DNA from: Icerya purchasi
Taxonomy: Eukaryota; Arthropoda; Insecta; Hemiptera; Monophlebidae
Direction: 5' to 3'
Length of the DNA: 64,000 nucleotides
NCBI GenBank assembly: GCA_039619475.1
Contig: CM077115.1
Location: 446,513,292 to 446,577,291, forward strand
Shown here: positions 1-12,067 of the stretch, piece by piece
Layout: each line of letters opens with the position of its first letter
Position numbering within the stretch: the stretch's first letter is position 1
Notes under the pieces: generated by a model
Seen by the model: only the letters and a program-made list of their open reading frames with translations
The model's database searches: none
Told to the model about the DNA's origin: nothing
Position numbers and translations under genes: made by a program

Positions 1-222
1 CCCAAATATCGAAAAATTTTCAAATTCTGGAGACCTTAGAGTGCAGGCTAAAAAGAAAATCGATACTGTGTAACTCATATAGAACCGGCTGTGGAATTTT
101 TTTAAAAAAATTTTCTTAAAACTTAATTTTCACATCTTTCAAAATTGTTGTACTCTTCAACTTTAAAGTTTCACCAACTCTCCAGCTACTATAAGAACGG
201 GCTGTACGATTTTTTTTCTCGC
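1..222 (-). repeat. Interspersed repeat R1, copy 1 (runs off window)
   Basis: Read on the minus strand this resembles 6078-6425 on the plus strand. Shared blocks include GTAGCTGGAGAGTT, GTGAAAATTAAGTTTTAAG, CACAGCCGGTTCT and ATGAGTTAC, followed by ATTTTCTTTTTA. No coding potential and no clear ends. The two copies face each other about 5.9 kb apart. Confidence 0.65.
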
Positions 223-1214
223 AGCTTTATAGGATAGATATATATAAAAAATAGAAATTAACCATAGAGATTATTATCACTTCCCTTTTTACTAAAAATA
301 TATAACACAAAAATTAATCTTCAAATTTTTCGTAATATCTTATTAATTTTATATAGTTTTTCTTTTTTTTTTTTTTTTCTTAATGAAATATTTTGAGCAA
401 GTTTTAAGACCGTATGAAAAATCTCAAATCCTTATCATCTTGACTGCAAAAACCTAATCTGCAAGTATGGGTGAACTTCAGATGACGAATGCGTACCGAT
501 TTAAGAACAAAAATATCATTCAACTACAATGCTGAACAGGATTTTAGCCTCTTTTTAAATTTTTAAGCTAGTTTTTTTCATTTTAAAAGTCTCATTTCAA
601 TATTGTACATTCTGAGAAATTAGTTAATATATATCCGAAGTATTTGAAAGTAATGTTTGTATAAAAAAATAACAACAGTAATAAAGAAAATCAGAAACAA
701 CATAAACCATTTCTACACACTAATATTTGAAATATATGCCTATATCTACTTTTAAAATCCAACTCCCGACCAATAAACGAATAAAATAAAAAGACTTTTA
801 TTTCATCAATTGAAAAATGCAACATCATATTAACCAATAATATCTCTTACAGTACAAAATTAATACAATCACTATCCGGTATAGCTTTGTTCTTTCCCTC
901 CCCTAGCAGTTTTATTTCTCCTCTTTTCTCAATCCACATTGTTAAAGAAAAAATTAATTAATTTAAAATCACGAACAGTCTGCGGGAAATGTTAACCGAA
1001 AAACTCCCGTAATATTCAGATTTATTACCATAATCTATGGGAAATTAATACAATCTCATTCGTTATACTGTCGTCTTAGGGGTCAAAACATCGTCATTGA
1101 ACAGGATTGTTGTAATCGTTAAAGTTTGTTGGTTTTTACTTCCAGCAGATTGTCTGCATATATTGCGTATCGCAATCGTGTGTTTGCGTTGTACCGCTAT
1201 AATTTCTCACGATA

Positions 1215-1460
1215 CATCTTTTTTTAACCTTTATTAATAATCTGTTTCTGCCATTCTGCGCTCATTATCTCCTTCATTTTCATTTTTATTTCCGGCAGAG
1301 GGATATCTTTTCCTCGAAGGGAAGTGGTGTATATTTCTCTTGCGATGTTTTGATGCGCCGATGTTAGCAGTTTTTCTTTTCTAATTCTATAAATTACTGT
1401 TTGATACGGTGCAAAATTATTCCACCGGATCTTTAACATGCCGCAGTACCACACATTTCG
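1215..1460 (-). pseudogene. LINE RNase H tail fragment
   Basis: A minus-strand open stretch encodes a peptide ending SLRGKDIPLPEIKMKMKEIM then AEWQKQ. This resembles the segment after the RNase H domain of Jockey/I-type LINEs (pattern D-I-P-x-P then K-x-x-W-Q). It is short, has no catalytic part, and sits in intron 6 of the ARMC10-like gene. Confidence 0.45.
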
Positions 1461-1960
1461 AATGTGCTTAATGTTTCTTCACCTTCAGCATCTATACATC
1501 AATACTGACCCCATCATATGTGTAGCACACACTATAAATTTCATTTTCTTTTGAACTTGTACTTTTTTAATAGATTTTTTAGCAATCAAAAATATCTTTA
1601 ACTATTCCAATTTTTACTGAATGTCCCCTCCTCTCCGTTATATCTTTACTGTCTGTAGCTAATAAGATTTTAGTAAATTTTATCTCACACTTAAAAAAAA
1701 AAAAAAAAAAAAAAATTGATTCGATTTCTACTCTTTCCGATAAACATTAAAACGAACAGGGATTATTAATCGGGTGGACGAGCAAAAAACTATTCGTATT
1801 AAATTTGATTTGTACTATCATATATAATTCGAGAAAGTGTATTTAACGTAGCGTGCAATATCCATTAGAGACATAAAGCGAATTTCCATAGAAAAAATTG
1901 AGATATTAAGGCGCTTCGGTTTAGGACGGAATGTCAAAATTAATATAAAAATACACTCAC

Positions 1961-2209
1961 TTGAGCAGCTAGTAAACTGGGAATCATATCTTCGTTACTA
2001 GAAAGATTGATTAATAGCTTTAACGCTTGCAGCTTTAACGCCGGGTTCGTGTGTTCTATCGTCTGATAAGCGATTGGTAAAACTGAATAAAACATACTAT
2101 GATGATCCGGTAAGACCGCAATATTCGTTAGGACGTGTAAGATGTAAAGACTAGTTTCTTCCGTGATATCAGGTTGCTTTAACAATGAAATCAATGTCGG
2201 AATGACGTG
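1961..2209 (-). CDS. ARMC10: ARMC10-like exon 6 (third armadillo repeat), last exon in window
   Basis: Acceptor TGTTTCACAG, donor CAA|GTGAGT; exactly 83 codons. The peptide has LHVLTNIAVLPDHHSMFY and LQALKLLINLSSNEDMIPSL. These align with the LTLLTNMTVTNDHQHML and VLKLLLNLSENPAMTEGLL helices of ARMC10. The strong GTGAGT donor shows that splicing continues. I searched 1-1960 by eye for the remaining C-terminal helices and did not find them. Confidence 0.87.
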
Positions 2210-5200
2210 CTGTGAAACAAAATAAAATAACAGTAATGAGAAATGTGTCCATACAAGCTTTATTATAAACTGTTTATTTTTTGCTTAAAATAAGGTGCGC
2301 CCGATCTTAGTGCGATGTTTTGCTGAAAGAAATTGAAATTCCGGTAACCGAATTCTGAAAATTAGAATTTTAATTAAATTACGGTAAGAAGTTAATCGTT
2401 TTTAGCGTTTTCCAGAATCCGTACATACATGAATTACTGGTCCATTTTTCGTCCAGCAACTTTATATATTTTTATTCTTTGTTGTAGAAGAAGTTTCAGG
2501 TTAAGTTTTTAGATAATATTTTTTACGTAATAACAATAATAAAAGATTAAGATAATCATCACCATTACGAAAACTGGATACATGGACGAGTCGTTAGTAG
2601 TACTGATATATGTCTCCGAATTCGTTTAAGTATAAGTAACATTGTATTATATTTACTAATAAAGAAGGGAGGCATGTGTTATTTTTTAGGACCACGCCGA
2701 CAAGCTGCAGAGCTTGGCAGGGTCCTTGAACATAATGAAAAAAAAAAAAGATTGGTAAGGAAGAAGTTATGAAACTTTGCATTTATATAATATAATTCAG
2801 ATTTAAATTTTTACAAGGCAAATCCGGAAGTTCTAAAAACTGCAAAATGTATAAGTACGTTTATTAAATACACTAATTAACTACTCGGTACAAATAACAG
2901 AACAAATGGCAACTGCCAAAAAAACATAAATTTAAATTGAACGCAGAGAAAACGATTTCATTGGGTAAGCACATACGAATAACAAAGCGAAACTGAATCA
3001 CGCACAAACGATTAATTAGATAATTTCCGTGATAATTTTGTTCAATCGCAATTACGCTTCTTCCGTTTCTTATATTTTTCTTACTTATTTACCTAATTTT
3101 TTTTTCCTCAATCGAAGCAAACTTAATTTCTTTTTAAATGGTTATAATTCTCTACGATGATCGTAGTTACGAACGAATGTTCTTATGAATACTAAATTTA
3201 TTAACGGCTTCTACCTTTTAATACTGTAAATTATCATATTCGTTGAATCAAAATAGATTTTAAAGTTCAATCGATAGCCTAGTTACTGGAGCGCTTGACA
3301 TCCGTTACGGACGTCACGGGTTCGATCCCGAGCGACGACAGAACTTTATTATAAGAATTAAATAAATGATCGCTAATAATCACGTGAAAGGCAATGACAA
3401 ACCACCACGTACAACAAGTACACAGCAGACATAAATAGGTCTGCACTTGTGTAAATCGGTAAAAATCAAACGATTACTAATCAGTTCCGAATGTAGTCTT
3501 GCGTGTGTACACATTCGTACTGCATATAATAATTGCTATGAACACTTAATATATCTGTACAGCTGAGATGTACGAATAGGTAGTCGCCGACGCTCAGGAA
3601 TTAAGTATGGCACTATAAAGAAAGAAGAAGGTTTTAATGAAATATTTCTCAAAAAAAAAAAAATAGCAACAAGTCTTTTAGATTCTGGCAGGGAATAACA
3701 ATCACAATCACTTCTACATGCAGCACATTTATACGTTCCGTTCGTTAAATGATATATTATAAACACTATAACAAACGCTTAAATTGAACATAATATATAA
3801 ACATTTTCGGAAATTACCTATCTTCAACTAGTAGAAATATAAGTGAAAATATACAATAACATAAGTAAGGGGACAAATTTAATTTGTTTCGAATCAGAAT
3901 GAGACCTAAATAACTTTGATCTTTGACTGAAACAGAAAATCAGAAAGATTATTAGAAACGAACCTAAATTTTTGATTTTTAATTTGAAAAAATTAAAATA
4001 GAGTAATATGTATAAAAAATATTGCTGATACGGAAGAAGTAATAACTGTACTGTTCTTCTTTCGTTGAAATATATTATATGTAATTAAATTTAAAAATTT
4101 TACCAAAACCGAATGTAATAAACCTGTCCTTAGTTTCCAGATCATCGCTACAGATTTTATAATTCGAAATAAAAAATAATTTATAAACCAAGTCGAAATA
4201 TTAAGAGGATTCGACTAACCTTCAATTCATTTTGATTTTCCCGGTTCAAAATTATATTACCGACTGTAACAATAGCAGCTTCCTGAACATCTCTATTATG
4301 GTAAGTAATAAATGCGGGTAATTTTACCAAACATCCGGCTTCACGTAATGTATTCTGTAATTAATCAAAGTTTTCGATTTAACGAATTGTAAATAATATT
4401 CGAGAATACCATTATTACAAAAAAGAAAAAACCTAACCAACTAAGAGATCAAGTCCGACTGATTTGAGCGCATTAGTAAGTAAAACATTTATCAGTTATA
4501 TAGTGTGCGTGCATAGTATTAAATGTAGAATATTTCGAAATATATATTAACGTCTACGACATTTTTCCGCCGGAGATAATATTAAAAAACAGTAATACGA
4601 AATGAATGTTGTTTTTACATAACACTCTTTTGTGTAGCATCATCGAACACGTTAAATTACCGTCGTCGTCATAATAATGGGGTGTATTTGTAAATAGTTT
4701 TCACTTTAGCGATTTTTGCAGAGAAGTAATTTCGTTTATCAAAACTTGTTTAACACCTACTATTATGCATGTTCTTAATATTTTGCAAAAAAAAAAAAAA
4801 CATAAATAAATAAATAAATACGAGTAAATAAATAAATAAACAAACAAAAAGCAGAGCGTGTCTCGTTGCAAATTGAGCGGTTCTGCTTTGCGATAGAAGT
4901 TTTGGGTAATTATATTTTTTTTCTTTTTGGCCTCACCCGATAACCCTCTGGAAGGACAAAGTTATTTATTTATTTTTTTGAATTGTGTATAAAGGAGCAG
5001 GGAGTTCAGTGACTTAAAAGTAGTTGTGCAAAAACAAATCTAATCAGTAGTGTGAAATAATAATAATAATAATAATAATAATAAAGTGTAATAAAAAGCT
5101 TAAAATAAATAATGCGAATCAAAACTCCCTCTGCAAAGTGTACTAAAATTATGAACAATAACAGGGATAAAAACATAGTCCCTGATACTGTGAGTAATTA

Positions 5201-7990
5201 AGGTTGTACACGTACAATGAGTTGAAATAATTAGGCTAAAGTTTAGAAAAAAGAAAAGAAACAGAAAATTACTGCTTCATGAAAAGAGAGAAAAAGCGAA
5301 AATTATTACTATAAATAAAAATAGGAAAGTATAAATGAAACTAACAGATACGCATGGATAGCAAAGTAAACTATTAAATACGACAAATGTTAATAATAAC
5401 AATACGAAATAAATTATGAATGTACACGTGTTAGTCGGTGATATGTGGATCCTTATATTTAATAATAAAGAGTTGTGGGCGAAACACGCAAGCAACACAG
5501 AATTGAATCAATTTTCCACAATTTCGATTCACGGTTGACTTTAATAATAGGCCAAATAAATAATTAATTATTAGATAATCGAAAATTTCAACTTCATCGC
5601 TGCTTCAGAAAATAAAAGAAAGCTCTCAGTATTATAATCAGGTGTTACGTCTCGGGAGAAGAGGAAATGCCGCCTACGTAAAGTACTGAAAGCCGGGCAG
5701 TCGTACATAAGGTGTGCTTAATATCATCGGGAGTAGTACTACCACATAGTGTACACTCTGGGGTCCACTGGTAAGATGAAATCTATGCAAATATTCGAAA
5801 TTATATTATGTTGCGTATAATTTAAGGAAGTTGTATTTAAGGGTATATTAATTAAAAACTGAATAAACTAAAAACGTACTCTTTTAATGACAAAATCAAC
5901 ATCAGCGGCGCGCTTGATGACTATTACTAGTTTTAGAAAAGATAAGAAACACTATATCAACGGAAATAACTCTTATAAGCATTATAGATAGATTAGTATG
6001 GTAGACCGACTTGTACCTCGGCAGCGCCCAAAAGACTGAATTATCTTATAAAGCTACAAAAAAAAAAAACAACGTACAGGCCGTTTTACAGTAGCTAGAG
6101 AGTTTGTTTTTTTTCTTCTTTTTTTCGATCGACGTATTTTCTTCGCGAGAACATAAGAAAATTATAAAACCCTCAAAATTTTAAAATTAAAGAGTCCAAA
6201 TTTTGAAATACGTGAAAATTAAGTTTTAAGCAAAAAATTTCACAGCCGGTTCTCTATGAGTTACGGTATTAATTTTCTTTTTAACCTCTATACTAAGGGA
6301 ATACGGGGAGGAAAATATAAAATTCGAAAAATTTCGATTTTTGGGGACCAAAATTTGAGAAAATACACGCTTAAACCGATAAAAAGGGTCCACAGCTCTT
6401 TCCATGGTAGCTGGAGAGTCACTCTTTTTTTTTTTTTTTTTTTAAATGATGTATTTCACAATATGCACATAATATAGCAGATTTTTATCGTTACCTTCAA
6501 TACTATTCTATCTTCTGTGACTCTACATAACAGCTCTCGGTGCTTCCAATATTTTTTTTAGTCCATTCGAGTTTCATGTTCTTTTTATTATTTCTTTTTT
6601 AATTTTCTTAAAATACTTCATCATGAATTCGCACGTTTAAAATATAAAACAAATGCTTTCTCCTTAACGTCACGTCAATTAATTATGCTACTTTTTTTTA
6701 ATAGACCCACTATTCGCTACTGCAACTGTCGGTCCCTATTTATTTTTGCTCCGTTATATTCTTCTTTCCTCGAATTTCTGAATTTTTTAAATGTTATATT
6801 TATAGGCCAACCATGTTTATTGGCGAAACCTTTTTTTTTTTTTTTGGTAATTTTTTTGGTTTTCGACGAGAACATTAGCCCAAGAACTAGGAAAATATGG
6901 AAAACAGATTTTTCAAGATCAGAGATAGCAGATAGAACAGATCCAAGGTCCAGTATGACAGAAAGAGCTTCATGAAACAACTTCATTCGGGAAAAAAAAA
7001 ATGTCTACATAAAATGAACATATCGAGACGGATTTGGTACTTTTATAGCGTCGTGATTTTTCGGCAATGTTCGAGTTAGAAAATATTTGATAAGCCATTA
7101 ATTCACCATCTATGGAACATCGTTCTAATTTGTCGCTGTCGATTGGCTATACGTAATGCTTAATCGGCGAAAACCAAAAAATTCCTGTGCTTAATCGGAC
7201 AGACAAATATGTGTCGAGATTGAGACTGTATGTGTGTCTTGTTGGTAGCGGCCGGTAGCGGAGGTAACTACATGAGTTCGAGACGAGTGAAAGCGGCGTC
7301 AAATAGCATTGAGTTGAGGGGAGATTTTATAAATCGCGTTAAAATCAATCTAAGATAGCTAGTAGTACTGTAACGATCATTCGAGATACTTCTATGTATG
7401 ATATTAACTGATTATTAAACAGTTAGTTACGGGGCGTCGGTGAGAAACTGTCGTAACACCATGGGCGTAGCTAGGAGGGGGGCAAGGATAAGCAGTGTCC
7501 ATTTTAGAAAATTCGTTGCCACCGCTAGAAAATTCGTCTAAATGTCACACGGAGAAAAATTTGAAAAGTGTAAAAGTACAATTGGTACTTCGAAATTGAT
7601 AACGTGAATATCACAATAATTTCCTATGCATACGGAGGCCATCTGAAGACATGCTCCGAAATAGATTTTCACATATGTCTTTCCTGCATAGAATGAAATA
7701 GTAAAAACACAATAACTTCTGAGACAATCTTTAATCAGTTCAACGAAAAACACAGAAAATCGAAATTTATATAAGAAATGTATAAATCAGTAAAGTATAT
7801 ATTATAATAAACTTTATCTTATTTTAAAGTATTTTGATCCTTTGGTACGGATTTGCATAGTATTTAAAAATTAAGTGATCCGTAAATAGAGCCTTTTTAT
7901 AAATAAGCTGTTAATTATTTCGGTTATATATTTATTTAAGTTATTAATTTTATATCAACTTTTTAATATAATACGATTATATGTGCGTAT

Positions 7991-8067
<77 letters not shown>

Positions 8068-8420
8068 TATAAACTCGGCCATTTTGGCCTCGCAAGGGGC
8101 TGTGCCCCTTGACCCCTCTTGCTTTTATTTCTGCCTCTTTCTCTTCCATACTTTGTATAAAATGATCAAAATTTACAACGTAATTCTTACTGGCATCAAC
8201 ACAAAAAAAAATAACATAACCACAAAAGTCCTATTCTAACATTTAACTTTCATTATATAAAATTAAGATATTGTTTCGTTACATATTTCGTTACATAAAA
8301 TTGTGACATTTTTTAAATAACAATAACAAAAATCCTATAAAATATAACAAACGTTACATAAAATTAGGACATTTTGCATTACATAAAATTGGGACATTTT
8401 TTCGAAAGAATTACGTTGTA

Positions 8421-8470
<50 letters not shown>

Positions 8471-11400
8471 TTCAGCTAGTCAGCTGCTCCCCCTAGAAGA
8501 AATTTTTAGCTACGCCCATGTGTAATACATTACACTAATCGTCGTATTGTCGTTTTCATAAGCAATTTCTGTAACCGTGCCATTTTTCGAGTCGTGTTTT
8601 GCGTTTTTTGATCATTTTATCATTCTAGTTATGATTGTTCGCGTGAATTAATGAATGTAGTGATGTTTTCGCACAGCAATTTACCGAGAATCCGTTATAA
8701 CTCGGAAATATACGTTATTATCTACGTCAGTTTTGTTCGAAAAATTTTAATTTAACGCGTAGTTGAAATCGCAGTGAGTCTTCTCGTTCGGGGAATCTGG
8801 CTCTTCCAACAGGGGGAGTAGACACGCGCGGTTGTTTTTTTTGGGGGAGAAAATATATCACTTAATTAGGATTTTTAGGAAACTGTTTTATTTCCCGTTG
8901 GAAATTTGTGACGAGAAGCCTAATGCTTTGCTGAAATTTAGGTATCTAAATGTGGTATCGAATTGGATATCATTTGTTTAATTATAGTATAACTTTTTAC
9001 AAAAGAATTATTTTTTTTCAATATTAACTTCGCATCGAACTATATGAGGCAACTTTATTTATTTATTTTACAATGAATGAATATTTCTATTAAATTTAGA
9101 ATACACGAGTGAACTTGTATTATTAATTATTTTTAAATACGTTGTTTTAATCCGATAGAAAAGTAATGAAAAAAGTTAATGTATACTCTTTTACACAAAA
9201 GGTGCTCAATAAAGACCGACATTTACGCTGTAACTAACCAACACGGGACATGAACGCATCTCTGTCAGAAATTAATCGAAACGTTATAGTTTCAACTATA
9301 AGCAGTTCAAATCTCTCGTAAAAGGGACGAGTATTATACATGATAGATATCGATTTTAAGTGAATATGTATAAATTTCGCCTCGGAGGTTTATGAGTCTG
9401 ATTTCCGTGATTAATGTTATGCGATTAAATTCTTATTGGAAAAAAAAAAAACGCACACAGAGAAATATTTGAATTTAAATAAAAAACTGATAATGCGTAC
9501 GCATTATCGTATGATCATTTAAACGTAATGCACAATACTGCACTTTCTGAACATTGATTGAGATTTGTTGGGATTAAAAAAATATCACTACTATAATGCA
9601 TCCTCACCTTTCAGTCTGTATTCGGTGTCAAATGATTTCAGATCTTTACACTTCGGCAAAAAAATAGGGCGGGGACGTTAACCATTTTGAAGCGACTCGC
9701 AGAAATGATTTCAAACGAAGATGTACAAGCGATAGCGGCGTTGAACCAAATGCATTGTATTGAACACAGGTACTGTATTATTAAATACGATTGAAGTGTC
9801 AAAAAACAATAATCAAAATAAACGATTTAACGGGTAATTCTTCATTGAACACTCCATGTGCATTTATCAAAAATACTGCAGCAAGAGTTCTAATTTTACT
9901 TATTCCTTTTTCCTTTTTTTTTTTGTCTTTTGCAGGTATTTTTATACATCTGATCCAAATAAATTTATGTTTTTTTTTTTTAATTTTTATCGTTAACTGT
10001 TTATTAAATTAAAACTTGTTTAATTCTTTCTGTCATTAAGTTTCCAAATGACTTCGTGCCGGGCTAGGGGGAAAAAAAAAAAAAGTACCTTTTCCACATC
10101 TCAAAAACTTGACTACAACAGATTTTATTTTTCCATTCCTAGTAGTGGTACTAGACAGGATACATTGATATCTACACTGAGGTTGACGTGGTTTTAACGC
10201 ACTTATTACATATATATTTTTCATAGATAAAATTTATTTATATATATATATATATTAGAATATGGTTATATTTAAAGTTGGGATCCATTAATAATACGTT
10301 ATTGTGTTTTTTTAATTTCCATACGCGCGTACTAAGAACTGAATTTATTAATATAATTATTTATTTCGAGGTAAATACCGGATGAGAAATGAGCGTTGGA
10401 TGTCTCGCAGTACTTATTAAGATGATAAAAAATTTTTCAAATCTACATTTTTTTTTCTACTTGCCTTAAATTACACGCTTAACAACATTGTAATTTCTAT
10501 TTTAGCCGTTCCGTTAATTTCGCATTATGCTTCATATTTTTTCAACCTCTATTTTCTATCAGAATTGTAATATTACACAATTAATTTTTCTACCATATAT
10601 TTTATACCCTTCGTGTTTGCCGGAGGGACACTGAAATGGTGGCAAGCAGTGAGATCTTGCCTCATTTTATGTTCCTTTAATGCACTCTGTTTTTGTGTAT
10701 TTCCTGATTTCATCGCAAGAAAATAACGAATTACGAGAGTGTATAGTTATTTATTTTCCTTTTTTAGGAGGCTTTATTCGTTTGCAACGAACTAAATAAA
10801 TGTATTCGCTGATTTACTAAAAAATTTTATATTTCCCGATGAAAGAAAAAAAAAAAAAAACAAAAAAAAACACGATACGAATCAAAAATTACAAAATACA
10901 GTAAATAGCCCCCAAGAAGTTGTTTTTAATCTTTTGAAAATAGAAGATACGTCGGCAAAATAACGCGTGAGTAGTTCAATTGTAAAACTACTAGCGGTGA
11001 TTATTAAAACGAGGTTTTTGATTAAATCGACTAGTCGTAACATCCCTTAAAGAGTGACACAATTCGGAGTTCGATGTTTTTCATTTCGATATTTATTAAA
11101 GAAATTTATACATTTTCTTACCTGGTTCTCTGTGAAAGTACCTAAATTTCCGATAACTATTAGGGTTTTTTCTAAAAGAGCTTCGTCTTCTGTAAATAAT
11201 AAAGCCGTCAAACATTTCGCTTCGTGAGCTGTCAGTACTTTCCTGCAAACAAAATAAAACAGAAATAAGAATATGATTAAATTTTATTATAAATCATATT
11301 TATTATTATAAATAGATATGGAAATAGAAATATTGTTAAAAAGTATATTAAACGGTAAACTTTTCGTTTTAAATGTGGCCATATAACAGCGTAGATTTTA

Positions 11401-12031
11401 TTACAGCATTCATTGCTTTGAGAAAAAAATAATGAACACAACAGCAAAATAATGCCCTAAATAGTATAAACGTTAGGAACTAAAATATATTTCAATATAG
11501 GAGCCTGTTCTCGTAATTTCAAAATGTCTCTTAGTTTGAATTTTAGTGTATGTATTTTGATACTCTCTTGTAATATTATTACACGGCACAATATTCATAT
11601 TATGATTCCTTGAAAAAATCATATGGTTTTTAGATTTAAAATTTAAAAAACTAATTAGAAAAAGGAAAAAAATAAATATTAAACCCCGTCATAAATTTGT
11701 ACATTCCTAAAATTAACTACAAAACATTTTATAAAACACCAAATATGTTATTAAATCGATTAATAAAATTAAACGTCCTGTATTCTCATACATATCTCGT
11801 TTGTTAAATAGTTTTAAAAATTATAAACACCTATAACAAACATTAAATAAAAACTTAATACACTAGAAAAATAAGTGAAAATATATTAGTAAGGATAAAT
11901 TTAGCGTCACGTTTCCAATCTGAAAGGGGCACTCGAATAATTTTTATCTTCGGCTGGAAAGCAGAGAATATTATTATTACACGTAAACCTAAACGTTTGA
12001 TTTTTAGTAGAAAAAATGAAAACATATATAA

Positions 12032-12067
<36 letters not shown>

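Larger units (their letters stand above)
7460..8520. mobile_element. hAT-like non-autonomous element hosting a nested (TA)n repeat
   Basis: The left end CATGGGCGTAGCTA is matched inverted by TAGCTACGCCCATG at the right end, with an AGGGGG/CCCCCT block just inside each. GGCGTAGC-type ends are common in hAT elements. The 8 bases outside (CGTAACAC at 7452-7459, TGTAATAC at 8521-8528) agree at 6 of 8, as for an aged hAT duplication. The inside has no recognisable transposase; much of the right half is the (TA)n-associated repeat copy A. Confidence 0.55.

Noticed and set aside
1..1960. Search for the missing C-terminal exon of the ARMC10-like gene
   Set aside because: No minus-strand frame with the expected helices and an acceptor site was found; the only open frame there is a LINE fragment.
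3268..3345. Possible tRNA gene from the A and B boxes
   Set aside because: The segment is followed by a SINE body shared with two other copies and has no complete cloverleaf; it is a SINE head.
9600..9790. Right terminal repeat of a mariner starting at 9195, suggested by ATTGAACACAGG
   Set aside because: The match to the left end is short and imperfect and no transposase residues lie between.
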